From NCBI GenBank assembly GCA_934454035.1, contig CAKSFY010000091.1:1-8939 (forward strand): a DNA stretch of 8,939 nt, read 5' to 3'. The translations under genes were made by a program, and so were the position numbers. This DNA is from an uncultured Clostridia bacterium (GTDB lineage Bacteria > Bacillota > Clostridia > UBA1381). Shown here piece by piece: positions 1 to 7,300 of this stretch. The notes under the pieces were generated by a model. It had not been told where the DNA came from and made no database searches. It was given only the letters and a program-made list of their open reading frames with translations. How positions within the stretch are numbered: position 1 is the first letter of the stretch; each line of letters begins with the position of its first letter.

Positions 1-32
1 TTAAAAGCCGCCGTTTGGTAAATCATTTTTAT

Positions 33-2219
33 TTAATTTGTGTGCAATTCAGCAGACACATTTTCGCAAAGAGGCATCATATTGGTAACCCCGTTAACAG
101 TTTCCCAAAGATAAGCCGTTATTTTTGTTGCATTTTCTGTGTTTATTTGTATTCCGTCGTTTATATCGGTTTCGTTAATTGTGATAAATTGTTTTTCGGT
201 TTTGTTAAGCTCCAGCGCCTTTATGTCCAAAAGCTTGTTTTTGTTATAGCTTGCAACATACAAAACCGCCGGTCTGTCAAGATTAAAAACAACTATATTT
301 TCCGGATAGACATCCAGTGATGTTCTATTCGGGTTAACCCATCTTGCGGTAAGCGTAATATTTCCGTTTACCGGATTATCAAAATCATACCGTACACCGT
401 CAGCAAACCATCCATCGAAATAATAGCCGTCAAATTCAGGCACGGTCAGCTTATCGCTGCTCAAAACATCACCGCATTTCACTTTTATTGTCTGAATCTC
501 ATCACCGTTATTCGGATTGACCGTAACAGTATAGCATGGAACAAGAAAATGCATCTCGCTTGCACTTTTGTATATAACCATATAATCGTCGTTGTCCGAT
601 TCGATAAGGCTTGTGCGGTCGCTGCCGTCGCTGTACGAAGCGCCTCCTTTGTATACTATACCCGTAGGTTCGGAAACAGTCGGTGTGTTGCTTACCGACA
701 CACCTATTCTGGTATTGCCGCTGACGGAATTATAAAACTGAAACATTCTGCCGTTATTAAGATAAAGATTATTTGCTGCGCCGCTCCCGGACAAGGTGTT
801 TCCGATTATTGTAACGGTTGCTTTGATTTCAAGTTCGCGCCCGGAATTCTCTGAATTCTCTTTACTTAAGTAAATTCCGCCGCCTTGAGATGCAGTATTT
901 TCCGTTATTGTTGTTTCACCTAAAATAAGATAGTTATAACTGCCATGTACACACATACCGCCGCCTTCTTTCTTAGCGGTGTTGCCCTTTATTTCACATT
1001 TCTTGCTAAAGGCAAAATGAGAGCTGTTATTGCTTGATTTCGTGTATATTCCGCCGCCCTGACCTCCGGCAGTGTTGTTGTTTATATAACATACTATACT
1101 ATTATCATAATTAGGATCTGCACCGCCCGTTCTTAAGATATTTGCACTGATTAAGCAAATACCGCCGCCGTTTCCGTTGGCTGAATCGCAGTGATTATCG
1201 CTGATTGAACCGCCGATAAGATTCATTGAGCCGTATCTTATATAAATACCGCCGCCGCTGCCTTCTGTAACAGTGTTGCCATGTATATTTGCATCAACCA
1301 TATTAATTAACTGTCCTGCGCCATTGCTGTAAATCGCACCTCCGCTGACTTTAGCAGTATTATATGCCAATTCAGCGCCGCGAAGATCTAATATGCTGTT
1401 GCTTTCCATATGTATTGCTCCGCCACAGCCTGTGGCAGTATTATGATTAACCCTTGCATTGTAAAGATATGCCTTGGTACTTCCGGCAAGATGTATTGCT
1501 CCGCTGTTTATTGCTTTGTTCCCCGTTATCTCGCCGGCATAAACATATATTTCACTGTTATATGCAGATATACCGCCGCCGCTGCCGTTCAATGCCATAT
1601 TGTTATTAACAGAGCCGCCATGCATGGCAAACGTACCGCCGTTTACGAAAATACCGCCGCCGTTTGCTTCTTTAATATCATTATCCGCTATACTGCCGCC
1701 GTACATAACAAAGGTACTTCCGGCAAGACAGTTTATTGCGCCGTTTCGCGTTGTATCTTTTTCGGGTGATCCATTTGCACCGGTGACTTTACCGGTTCCT
1801 ATACAGTCACAGAGAACAAATTTTTGACTGTTTCCTACACGGACCGCCGGATGTCCCTCTTTGCTTATTGTAAGCGTCTTACCGTTAAGACAAAGATACA
1901 CCGAAACATTTGTAATGTTAAGAGTGTCCGGTATGGTGATATCCTTTTCCAAATATAAATACAGTTCCGCAGCAGAGGTATCACCGGCCGTGCCGACCGA
2001 GGTATCGCCGTCCCAAGCCTGCCACTGTATATTTCCGGCTTTCTCGAGAGCATTGTGATCCTTGCAGGTTGTTTTTCCGCACGCAAGATGACTGTCGGTG
2101 CAATTTATCTTTCCGCACACGCAGTGACTGTGGGTTTGTTCCGCCTCTCCGACTGCATATGCCGTAACTGCAAATGATGTTAAAAGAAGTGTCAAAAATA
2201 CTGCAAATATTTTTTTCAT
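33..2219 (-). CDS. Secreted right-handed beta-helix protein with InlB-like repeat
   Basis: The predicted product has 728 residues and is exported. I chose the internal ATG at 2219 over the upstream ATG at 2264 because GGAGGA lies 7 bases before it and a typical signal peptide follows at once: MKK, a hydrophobic core, then a likely cut after TAYA (residue 22). Residues 30-55 hold a duplicated C-G-K-x2-C-x-D-(S)-H motif (Cys 33, 35, 40, 47, 52). Residues about 160-480 carry ten GGGI/GGAI/SGAI/GGGM turns spaced 25-37 residues apart, often after an N-T-A or N-N-x-A segment; this is the pattern of polymorphic-outer-membrane or pectate-lyase-like beta-helices. Residues 562-627 match the InlB/Listeria-Bacteroides repeat (YTVTVNPNNG...FDGYYFDGWF...LTARW). 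Residues 630-728 form a final domain ending in AYLWETVNG...MPLCE, resembling tail domains of other clostridial secreted proteins as I recall them. No LPXTG, SLH or dockerin is visible. It has its own promoter. The surface role is inferred; substrate or partner is unknown. Confidence 0.85.
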   Translation of the reverse strand: MKKIFAVFLTLLLTSFAVTAYAVGEAEQTHSHCVCGKINCTDSHLACGKTTCKDHNALEKAGNIQWQAWDGDTSVGTAGDTSAAELYLYLEKDITIPDTLNITNVSVYLCLNGKTLTISKEGHPAVRVGNSQKFVLCDCIGTGKVTGANGSPEKDTTRNGAINCLAGSTFVMYGGSIADNDIKEANGGGIFVNGGTFAMHGGSVNNNMALNGSGGGISAYNSEIYVYAGEITGNKAINSGAIHLAGSTKAYLYNARVNHNTATGCGGAIHMESNSILDLRGAELAYNTAKVSGGAIYSNGAGQLINMVDANIHGNTVTEGSGGGIYIRYGSMNLIGGSISDNHCDSANGNGGGICLISANILRTGGADPNYDNSIVCYINNNTAGGQGGGIYTKSSNNSSHFAFSKKCEIKGNTAKKEGGGMCVHGSYNYLILGETTITENTASQGGGIYLSKENSENSGRELEIKATVTIIGNTLSGSGAANNLYLNNGRMFQFYNSVSGNTRIGVSVSNTPTVSEPTGIVYKGGASYSDGSDRTSLIESDNDDYMVIYKSASEMHFLVPCYTVTVNPNNGDEIQTIKVKCGDVLSSDKLTVPEFDGYYFDGWFADGVRYDFDNPVNGNITLTARWVNPNRTSLDVYPENIVVFNLDRPAVLYVASYNKNKLLDIKALELNKTEKQFITINETDINDGIQINTENATKITAYLWETVNGVTNMMPLCENVSAELHTN
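873..1661 (-). repeat. Gly-rich beta-helix repeats coded by recurrent GGCGGCGG tracts
   Basis: Within the secreted protein, the turn motif G-G-G/A-I recurs with its Ile/Met at residues 190, 217, 242, 269, 296, 325, 354, 391, 422 and 449. On the + strand this appears as repeated ccgccgcc tracts. The flanking sequence between turns is diverged, so this is an old protein-level repeat and not a recent exact tandem duplication. The short identical GC-rich cores could still support recombination or cause assembly errors. Confidence 0.75.
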
Positions 2220-2226
2220 TTTCTGT

Positions 2227-2232
2227 TCCTCC
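2227..2232 (-). promoter_or_regulatory. Ribosome binding site that sets the start of the secreted protein
   Basis: GGAGGA read on the minus strand lies 7 bases before the ATG at 2219. It falls inside the longer ORF that begins at 2264. Together with the signal peptide starting at MKK, it shows that translation begins at 2219 and that the extra 15 residues are not part of the protein. Confidence 0.8.
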
Positions 2233-2276
2233 GTTTCGCTGCCGCCTTTTTTTACTATCTGCAAGCTTTATTTATA

Positions 2277-2296
2277 AATTGGTTTGTATACCAATT
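2277..2296 (-). promoter_or_regulatory. Inverted repeat, putative operator over the transcription start
   Basis: The 20-base segment has perfectly paired 7-base arms (AATTGGT on the + strand at 2277-2283 and ACCAATT at 2290-2296) around a 6-base centre. Its centre lies at the predicted +1 (about 2287) and one arm overlaps the -10 box. A dimeric repressor bound here would block RNA polymerase. The spacing fits helix-turn-helix dimer operators in general, but I cannot assign a regulator family and no regulator gene lies in the window. Confidence 0.5.
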
Positions 2297-2322
2297 ATAT
2301 CATATGTTTTTGCCGTTGTCAA
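2294..2322 (-). promoter_or_regulatory. Consensus sigma-A promoter of the secreted protein gene
   Basis: On the minus strand the -35 box is TTGACA (2322-2317), the spacer is exactly 17 bases, and the -10 box is TATAAT (2299-2294). Both hexamers match consensus. The bases upstream of -35 are AT-rich and could act as an UP element. The predicted start is an A near 2287, giving a 5' leader of about 68 bases before the ATG at 2219. The gene should be strongly transcribed unless repressed; the inverted repeat over +1 suggests that it is. Confidence 0.85.
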
Positions 2323-2370
2323 CGAAAATTCCACTTTTTAATCTGATATTATTTATTTAATACAACGAAA

Positions 2371-2406
2371 GGAGTGCAGCAAAATGATTTCATTTTACTG
2401 CACTCC
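2371..2406 (-). terminator. Long hairpin, probable terminator of the purL-polC-ydcF-apbE unit
   Basis: Two 16-base arms (2371-2386 and 2391-2406) pair with one C/A mismatch around a 4-base loop. The outer nine pairs are GC-rich (GGAGTGCAG with CTGCACTCC). Three further A/T pairs extend the base, past a bulged base at 2407. On the minus strand the hairpin is followed by the T-rich run TTTCGTTGTATT; on the plus strand the following bases are not T-rich. It therefore most likely stops transcription coming from apbE and the small Asn/Gln gene, and it insulates the promoter downstream. The T-run is interrupted, so efficiency is uncertain. Confidence 0.6.
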
Positions 2407-2475
2407 CTTTGAGGCTTTATAAAAGTACCGAATTCGGAAAAAGTTCTGCCGCTTCTGTACATTCAGCCGTTTTTC

Positions 2476-2493
2476 ATCTTATGGAGATAAGAT
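2476..2493. other. Perfect 7-bp hairpin next to the stop of the Asn/Gln micro-ORF
   Basis: ATCTTAT and ATAAGAT pair perfectly around a 4-base loop, GGAG on the plus strand and CTCC on the minus strand. On the minus strand it starts three bases after the stop codon at 2497-2499 and could protect the mRNA 3' end. It lacks a T-run, so it is not an intrinsic terminator. On the plus strand the GGAG loop sits 7 bases before an ATG at 2494, so there it would place a ribosome site in a hairpin loop. Which reading matters is not settled by sequence. Confidence 0.4.
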
Positions 2494-2496
2494 ATG

Positions 2497-2610
2497 TTAT
2501 TTCTGTTGGTTGTTCTGTTGTTTGTTTTGCTGGTTATTCTGCTGGTTATTCTGCTGGTTGTTCTGTTGGTTATTCTGCTGATTGTTTTGTTGCTGATTGT
2601 TTTTGCTCAT
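2497..2610 (-). CDS. 37-residue Asn/Gln tetrapeptide-repeat micro-protein
   Basis: A short ORF begins at the ATG at 2610, preceded by AAAGGAAGTG (2617-2626), a good ribosome site. It begins M-S-K and then consists of N-N-Q-Q units; 32 of 37 residues are Asn (15) or Gln (17), with Lys at positions 3, 30 and 37. It ends in TAA. It starts 63 bases after the apbE stop on the same strand and precedes the probable terminator, so it may be the last gene of the operon. Base differences among the repeat units fall almost only at codon third positions and keep Asn and Gln (AAT/AAC, CAG/CAA), which favours this strand and frame as the coding one. There is no signal peptide or membrane segment. I do not recognise a family. 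The rival is a hydrophobic ORF on the opposite strand over the same bases. Confidence 0.6.
   Translation of the reverse strand: MSKNNQQQNNQQNNQQNNQQNNQQNNQQNKQQNNQQK
2503..2601 (-). repeat. Degenerate 12-base tandem repeat encoding N-N-Q-Q
   Basis: About eight copies of a 12-base unit close to AATAACCAGCAG lie head to tail. Two adjacent central copies are nearly identical, and the others differ mainly at third codon positions. One unit carries AAA (Lys) in place of an Asn codon. This is the low-complexity core of the micro-ORF. Such repeats can change copy number by slippage, always in frame because the unit is a multiple of three. Confidence 0.75.
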
Positions 2611-2673
2611 TACTATCACTTCCTTTCGGACTTAGTATTACCTCTTTTTCAAGAAATATACAACAGACCGAAA

Positions 2674-3699
2674 TTATTTTATCAGCTTATATTCATAATT
2701 TGTATTCTCATACTTAAATGAATCGGCAATACCGCCTGTATAATAAACAGTTCCGTTTTCGGTTACAAATACTGCATCGGCATTATATTCATTCAATAGC
2801 GGCACGCTTTGCTGATAGCCTATGACATAGCACGCGGTTGACAAAACATCCGCGTCTGTGGGATTGGCGCTTATAACAGTGACTGACAGCAATCCGCTGT
2901 TTGCCGGGCTTGCAGTAAAGGGATTCAGTATATGTGAGTATCGCACTCCGTTTTCTTCAAAATATCTGTAATTACCGGCAGAGGTTATAACCGCTTTATT
3001 GCTGACCTCAATACTTCCGATTGTTTCGCCGTCATTCCGAGGGTCGGCAATTCCGACATTCCATAGCCTGCCGTCAGTTCCGCTGCCCAGTGCATAGACA
3101 TTTCCTCCGAGATTAATAAGTGCTGAATTAATTTTATTTTGCTTTAAAATTTCCGCAAGCTTTTCCGTTGCATATCCTTTTGCAATTGCACCGAGTGTTA
3201 TGCTTGCACCCTCTTTTTTTAAAAAGGCATGGTCTGAGTCAACCTCCAAAAGCTCCGAGCCGGTTTTGTGAATAACCTCGGCAAGCTCCTCTTTGGTCGG
3301 CACACGCGGCTCATTCGGAATGTTCCATAACTTTGCCGCCGCTCCGACGGTTATATCAAAAAAACCGTTTGTTTCAAGGGAATATTTTTTTGACCTGTCC
3401 AGAATATCAATTGTATCCGCCGACAAAGCAACAGACTCCTTACCTGCGTTATCATTGAGCTTGGATATTTCACTGTCCGGGTCGTTTACATTCCACATGG
3501 CATGATATTTTTCCAAGAGCTCCCTGCAATCGGCAAGCGCCTTTTCACTGTTTTTCCCCGATACGGATATTTCGCAATAAGTGTCAAAAACATCATACAG
3601 ACTGATTGTATGCATTTCCTTTTTTCCGCCCGACACAATTATAATACAAAGAACGGACAAGGCTGCAATAATACATGCATTTCTTATTTGGTCTTTCAC
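2674..3699 (-). CDS. apbE: FAD:protein FMN transferase (ApbE family), membrane-anchored
   Basis: The enzyme transfers FMN from FAD to a threonine of target flavoproteins such as Rnf or Nqr subunits, acting outside the membrane. The product has 341 residues, normal for the family. Residues 8-23 are a hydrophobic anchor; there is no lipobox Cys, so it is a signal anchor and not a lipoprotein. Family motifs appear in order: FFDITVGAAAKLWN (113-126), TLGAIAKGYATEKL (168-181), NLGGNVYALG (196-205), ITSAGNY (238-244), SHILNP (255-260) and TDADVLSTA (281-289), the latter carrying the acidic residue linked to metal binding in this family. I chose the GTG at 3699 because AAAGGAG sits 8 bases before it; the ATG at 3720 (seven residues more) has no visible ribosome site. 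The gene begins 13 bases after the ydcF-like stop, so coupling is likely. No Rnf or other target gene is in the window. Confidence 0.93.
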   Translation of the reverse strand: MKDQIRNACIIAALSVLCIIIVSGGKKEMHTISLYDVFDTYCEISVSGKNSEKALADCRELLEKYHAMWNVNDPDSEISKLNDNAGKESVALSADTIDILDRSKKYSLETNGFFDITVGAAAKLWNIPNEPRVPTKEELAEVIHKTGSELLEVDSDHAFLKKEGASITLGAIAKGYATEKLAEILKQNKINSALINLGGNVYALGSGTDGRLWNVGIADPRNDGETIGSIEVSNKAVITSAGNYRYFEENGVRYSHILNPFTASPANSGLLSVTVISANPTDADVLSTACYVIGYQQSVPLLNEYNADAVFVTENGTVYYTGGIADSFKYENTNYEYKLIK

Positions 3700-3707
3700 T
3701 GCCGCCA

Positions 3708-3714
3708 CTCCTTT
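3708..3714 (-). promoter_or_regulatory. Ribosome site of apbE overlapping the preceding stop codon
   Basis: AAAGGAG on the minus strand lies 8 bases before the GTG at 3699, and its first bases are part of the TAA stop of the preceding gene (3713-3715). A ribosome ending the upstream gene would be placed on the apbE site, which suggests translational coupling. It supports the GTG over the ATG at 3720. Confidence 0.7.
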
Positions 3715-4384
3715 AATCATTCGTCAGATTGCCGTTGCCGCTGACCGGAATCACTTCGCCTAAAAATTTCGGTTTCGGTTTAACTATGCAGGATATAAAG
3801 TCCTTTGACCTTGCCGCCATTTCCCTGAGCTCATTGTATTGATGTCCTCTGTAGCTTCTCGGGTCGGAATTGACCCCAACTGCATTAATCCCCAGAGAGT
3901 CGGCAATATAAAGCGCGCGGTAGATATGAAACTTCTGCGTCACTACAATAATATTGTCCGCTTCAAAAACCGCTTTTGCTCTGTAAATACTGTCATATGT
4001 AGAAAATCCTGCATGGTCCATGAAAATATCTTCCGGCAAAACTCCGTTTTCCTCGGCAATTTTTTTCATGACATTTACTTCGTCATAATCAGCTCTGCCG
4101 TGATCGCCGCTCATTATTATTTTAGGTGCCGCACCGCTTTTGTAAAGAGCTATGCCCTGTTCCAGTCTGTCGGCAAGCATGGCGGACGGCGTTCCGTCAC
4201 TGCGCACACCGCAGCCGAGTATAAGAATACAGTCCCGTCCGCTGTCGGCAGGAAGATTTTCTTTATCATAAACCTTTACACTTTCTTTATCTACAATATA
4301 CGCGTTGACTCCGTAGAAAAAGACAAGCGAAGCCGCCGCAAGCACCAATATTATCTGTATCAGTTTCTTTAAAAGTTTAATCAT
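3713..4384 (-). CDS. YdcF/SanA-like DUF218 membrane-anchored protein
   Basis: The product has 223 residues. Residues 8-27 are a single hydrophobic anchor after a Lys-rich start, which predicts a cytoplasmic N-terminus and an extracytoplasmic domain. The DUF218 (YdcF/SanA/ElyC) core is clear: CILILGCGV (52-60), a TPSAMLADRLEQGIALY segment, KIIMSGDHG (88-96), FSTYDSIYRA (127-136) and IVVTQKFHIYRALYIADSLG (146-165). The C-terminus ends with PKFLGEVIPVSGNG, as in SanA-like relatives as I recall them. In enterobacteria SanA and ElyC affect envelope barrier function and wall-precursor metabolism, but the enzymatic reaction is not firmly known and transfer to this organism is inference. The ATG at 4384 has AAAAAGGAAAA just upstream. 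It begins 15 bases after the polC stop and is followed closely by apbE; both products are envelope-anchored. Confidence 0.88.
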   Translation of the reverse strand: MIKLLKKLIQIILVLAAASLVFFYGVNAYIVDKESVKVYDKENLPADSGRDCILILGCGVRSDGTPSAMLADRLEQGIALYKSGAAPKIIMSGDHGRADYDEVNVMKKIAEENGVLPEDIFMDHAGFSTYDSIYRAKAVFEADNIIVVTQKFHIYRALYIADSLGINAVGVNSDPRSYRGHQYNELREMAARSKDFISCIVKPKPKFLGEVIPVSGNGNLTND

Positions 4385-4399
4385 GACAATTTTCCTTTT

Positions 4400-7300
4400 T
4401 TAAAAGTTTTCAAAAATACTTACCTGGTCGGACTCGGGCAAGTCGTCAAGACAATGATTCTGCTCCAAAAGCTCAATATTTGTCTTTGTGATTCCCGTTC
4501 TGATGCGCAAATCCTCAATCGTTTTAAACTCTCCGTCGGCACGCGCGTCGGTTATACTCTTTGCGGCATTTTCGCCCATTCCCGGCAATGCGTTAAGCGG
4601 CGGAAGTATTCCGTCTGGAGTTTTGATAAAGTTTACGGCTTCCGATTTATACAAATCAACCGGGATAAAATTAATACCTCTTGCATACATTTCAATGCAT
4701 ACTTCCAAAATAGGAATAAGATTTTTTTCCTTCGGCGATATTGTATTGTTTTTCTTTTTTTCCAGCAAGTCCGCCATTGCCGCACGTGCCGCTTTTTCTC
4801 CGTTAGCCATAAGATGCGCGTCAAAATCGTCCGCACGGACGGAATAATACGCAATATAAAATTCCTCCGGATAATGCACTTTGCAGTATGCAATTCTGAA
4901 AGCCATTGTAACATATGCTACGGCATGCGCTTTCGGGAACATATATTTAATCTTTTTACACGATTCAATATACCATTCGGGCACGTTAGCCGCCCTCATT
5001 GCCTGTTCATCCTCCGGCTTTAAGCCTTTTCCCTTACGTACGCTTTCCATTATCTTAAATGAATGTCCTGCCTCAACGCCCATATGAATAAGGTAAAGCA
5101 TAATATCGTCACGGGTACATATTGCCTCTGAAAGCGTGGTAACCCCTTGTCTGATATAGTCCTGCGCATTATTAAGCCAAACGTCTGTGCCGTGTGACAA
5201 ACCTGCAATCCGCACAAGCTCGGCAAATGTAGTCGGCTTTGTATCTATAAGCATTTGCCTTGTGAAACCCGTTCCGAACTCCGGAATCCCGTAGGTTCCT
5301 ATGGGTGTGCCTATATCCGATTTTAAATGCAGAATATCGGTCGATGTAAAAATACTCATTGTATCCTTATCATCAAGCGGAATTGTTCTGGGGTCAACGC
5401 CCGTCAGATTTTGCAGCATCTTGATAACCGTCGGGTCATCGTGTCCGAGCTCGTCCAGCTTCAGAAGATTCTGGTCTATCTTGTGATAATCAAAATGAGT
5501 TGTCACGATATTTGAATTCGGGTCATCGGCAGGATGCTGAATCGGGCAGAATTCATGAATGTCATTCTTATGCGGTACAACAATTATACCGCCCGGATGT
5601 TGTCCGCTTGTTCTCTTTACTCCCACACAGCCTGCCGCAAGACGCTTCATTTCCGCATTTCTTATATGCTTTCCTGTTTCTTCGGCATATTTTCTGACAT
5701 ATCCGTAAGCCGTTTTTTCCGCGACTGTACCTATTGTTCCTGCTCTGAACACATATCCCTCGCCGAAATATGTCTCTGTATATTTATGAATAACCGGCTG
5801 ATAGTCGCCTGAAAAGTTAAGGTCGATATCCGGCTCTTTGTCACCCTTAAATCCCAAAAATGTCTCAAACGGAATATCATGTCCGTCCTTTTTGTACGGT
5901 GTTCCGCACTTCGGGCAGGTTTTATCCGGCAAATCAAAGCCCGAAATTCCTGTTTGGTCCGTGATAAACTCAGAATGCTTGCAGTTCGGGCAAACATAGT
6001 GCGGAGGAAGTGAATTAACCTCGGTTATATCGGACAAAAATGCGATAAACGACGAGCCGACAGAACCTCTGGAGCCAACCAGATAGCCGTCGCTTAAAGA
6101 TTTGCGAACCAGCTCCTGCGCAATTTTATACATAACCGAAAAACCGTATGTCGTGATTGCGTGAAGCTCTTTGTCCATTCGCTCTTTAACTATCGGCGGC
6201 AGCGGATCTCCGTATATTTCCTTTGCTTTATTGTGGGAATCGTTTATTATTCCCTCCTGGGCGCCCTCAATTTCAGGCGGACACTTTTTCGTAGGGATAG
6301 GTCTTGTTTCCTCAATCATGTCTGCAATCAGATTGGTATTTTCCACAACAACCTCATATGCCTTTTCTTCACCGAGATATGAAAATTCCTCCAGCATTTC
6401 CTCAGTTGTACGAAGATACAAAGGCGCTTGTTCCTCAGCGTCCTTAAATCCTTTATAATACATCAGTATTTTTCTGTAGTTTGCACCCTCGGGATCAAGA
6501 AAATGCACGTCACAGGTTGCAACAACCGGTTTGTTCATTTCCTCGCCGAGTTTTACAATCTGCCTGTTCAAATCTCTCAAATCATCATCGGTATTGATAT
6601 CTTCATGTCCCGGGTCACGCTTCATATACGCATTGTTGCCTATCGGCTGAATCTCAAGATAATCGTAAAATTCAGCAATTTTTTTAATATCCTCATGCGA
6701 GCGCTTCTCAACTATTGCACGGAAAAGCTCCCCTGCCTCACACGCCGAACCGATAATAATACCCTCTCTTTTTTTCTCCAAAAGACTTCTCGGTATACGC
6801 GGTGTTCTGAAAAAATAATTAAGATGGGACGCACTGACCATTTCGTAAATATTTCTTATTCCCTGCTGATTTTTGGCAAGCAAAATAATATGAAATGCTT
6901 TGCTTCGCTTACATGCGGCAGCCATATCATATTTATCGTTTATTTCCGCAAGTTTTGTCTGATTTCTTTCTTTAAGCTCATCAAACATTTTAAGCAGGAT
7001 ATCCGCCGTTGCTTTTGCGTCATCCACTGCTCTGTGGTGGTTTTCCAGTAAAATATTCATATGCTTTGAAAGCGTATTCAGCTTATGATTCGGCAAATCC
7101 GGATAAAGACATCTCGCAAGCATAAGAGTATCCAGCCATGCAAAATTAAACTCCATACCCTGTCTTTGCATTGCAACCCTTATAAACCCTGTATCAAATT
7201 TTGCATTGTGCGCAACCAAAACGGTTCCCTCGCAGAATTTTAAAAATTCCGGCAAAACCTCCTCAATACAAGGCGCATTTTCTACCATTTCGTCATTAAT

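Noticed and set aside
1..32. Possible half of a terminator after the secreted protein gene (AACGGCGGCTTTT on the minus strand)
   Set aside because: Only one putative arm lies in the window; its partner would be beyond base 1, so a hairpin cannot be shown.
2220..2264. Fifteen extra N-terminal residues of the secreted protein from the ATG at 2264
   Set aside because: They would put charged residues before the signal peptide and would ignore the strong GGAGGA site directly before the ATG at 2219.
2428..2437. Perfect 10-base palindrome CCGAATTCGG
   Set aside because: It is short, has no second copy nearby and has no promoter next to it, so chance is a sufficient explanation.
2349..2462. A 37-codon minus-strand ORF running through the long hairpin
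   Set aside because: It has no ribosome site before its ATG, lies after the operon's last likely gene, and its C-terminal half is just one reading of the palindrome.
2631..2673. Weak promoter-like boxes between apbE and the Asn/Gln micro-ORF (TTGTAT, 17 bases, TAATAC)
   Set aside because: Only about half the bases of each hexamer match consensus, so read-through from apbE is the simpler explanation.
2409..2717. A 102-residue plus-strand ORF with Gly-Tyr-Ser-Ala repeats
   Set aside because: The repeats are the antisense, out-of-frame image of the N-N-Q-Q coding repeat. No ribosome site supports the start, and the frame overlaps the apbE 3' end.
3625..3690. Possible lipobox in the N-terminal segment of ApbE
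   Set aside because: The Cys in the hydrophobic stretch is preceded by Leu (SVLC), not Gly/Ala/Ser, and the hydrophobic segment continues after it, so a signal anchor fits better.
4454..5023. Long plus-strand ORFs inside polC (for example 189 and 207 residues at 4454 and 6428)
   Set aside because: They are antisense shadows of a polymerase gene whose every catalytic motif is intact. Their translations show no recognisable domain.
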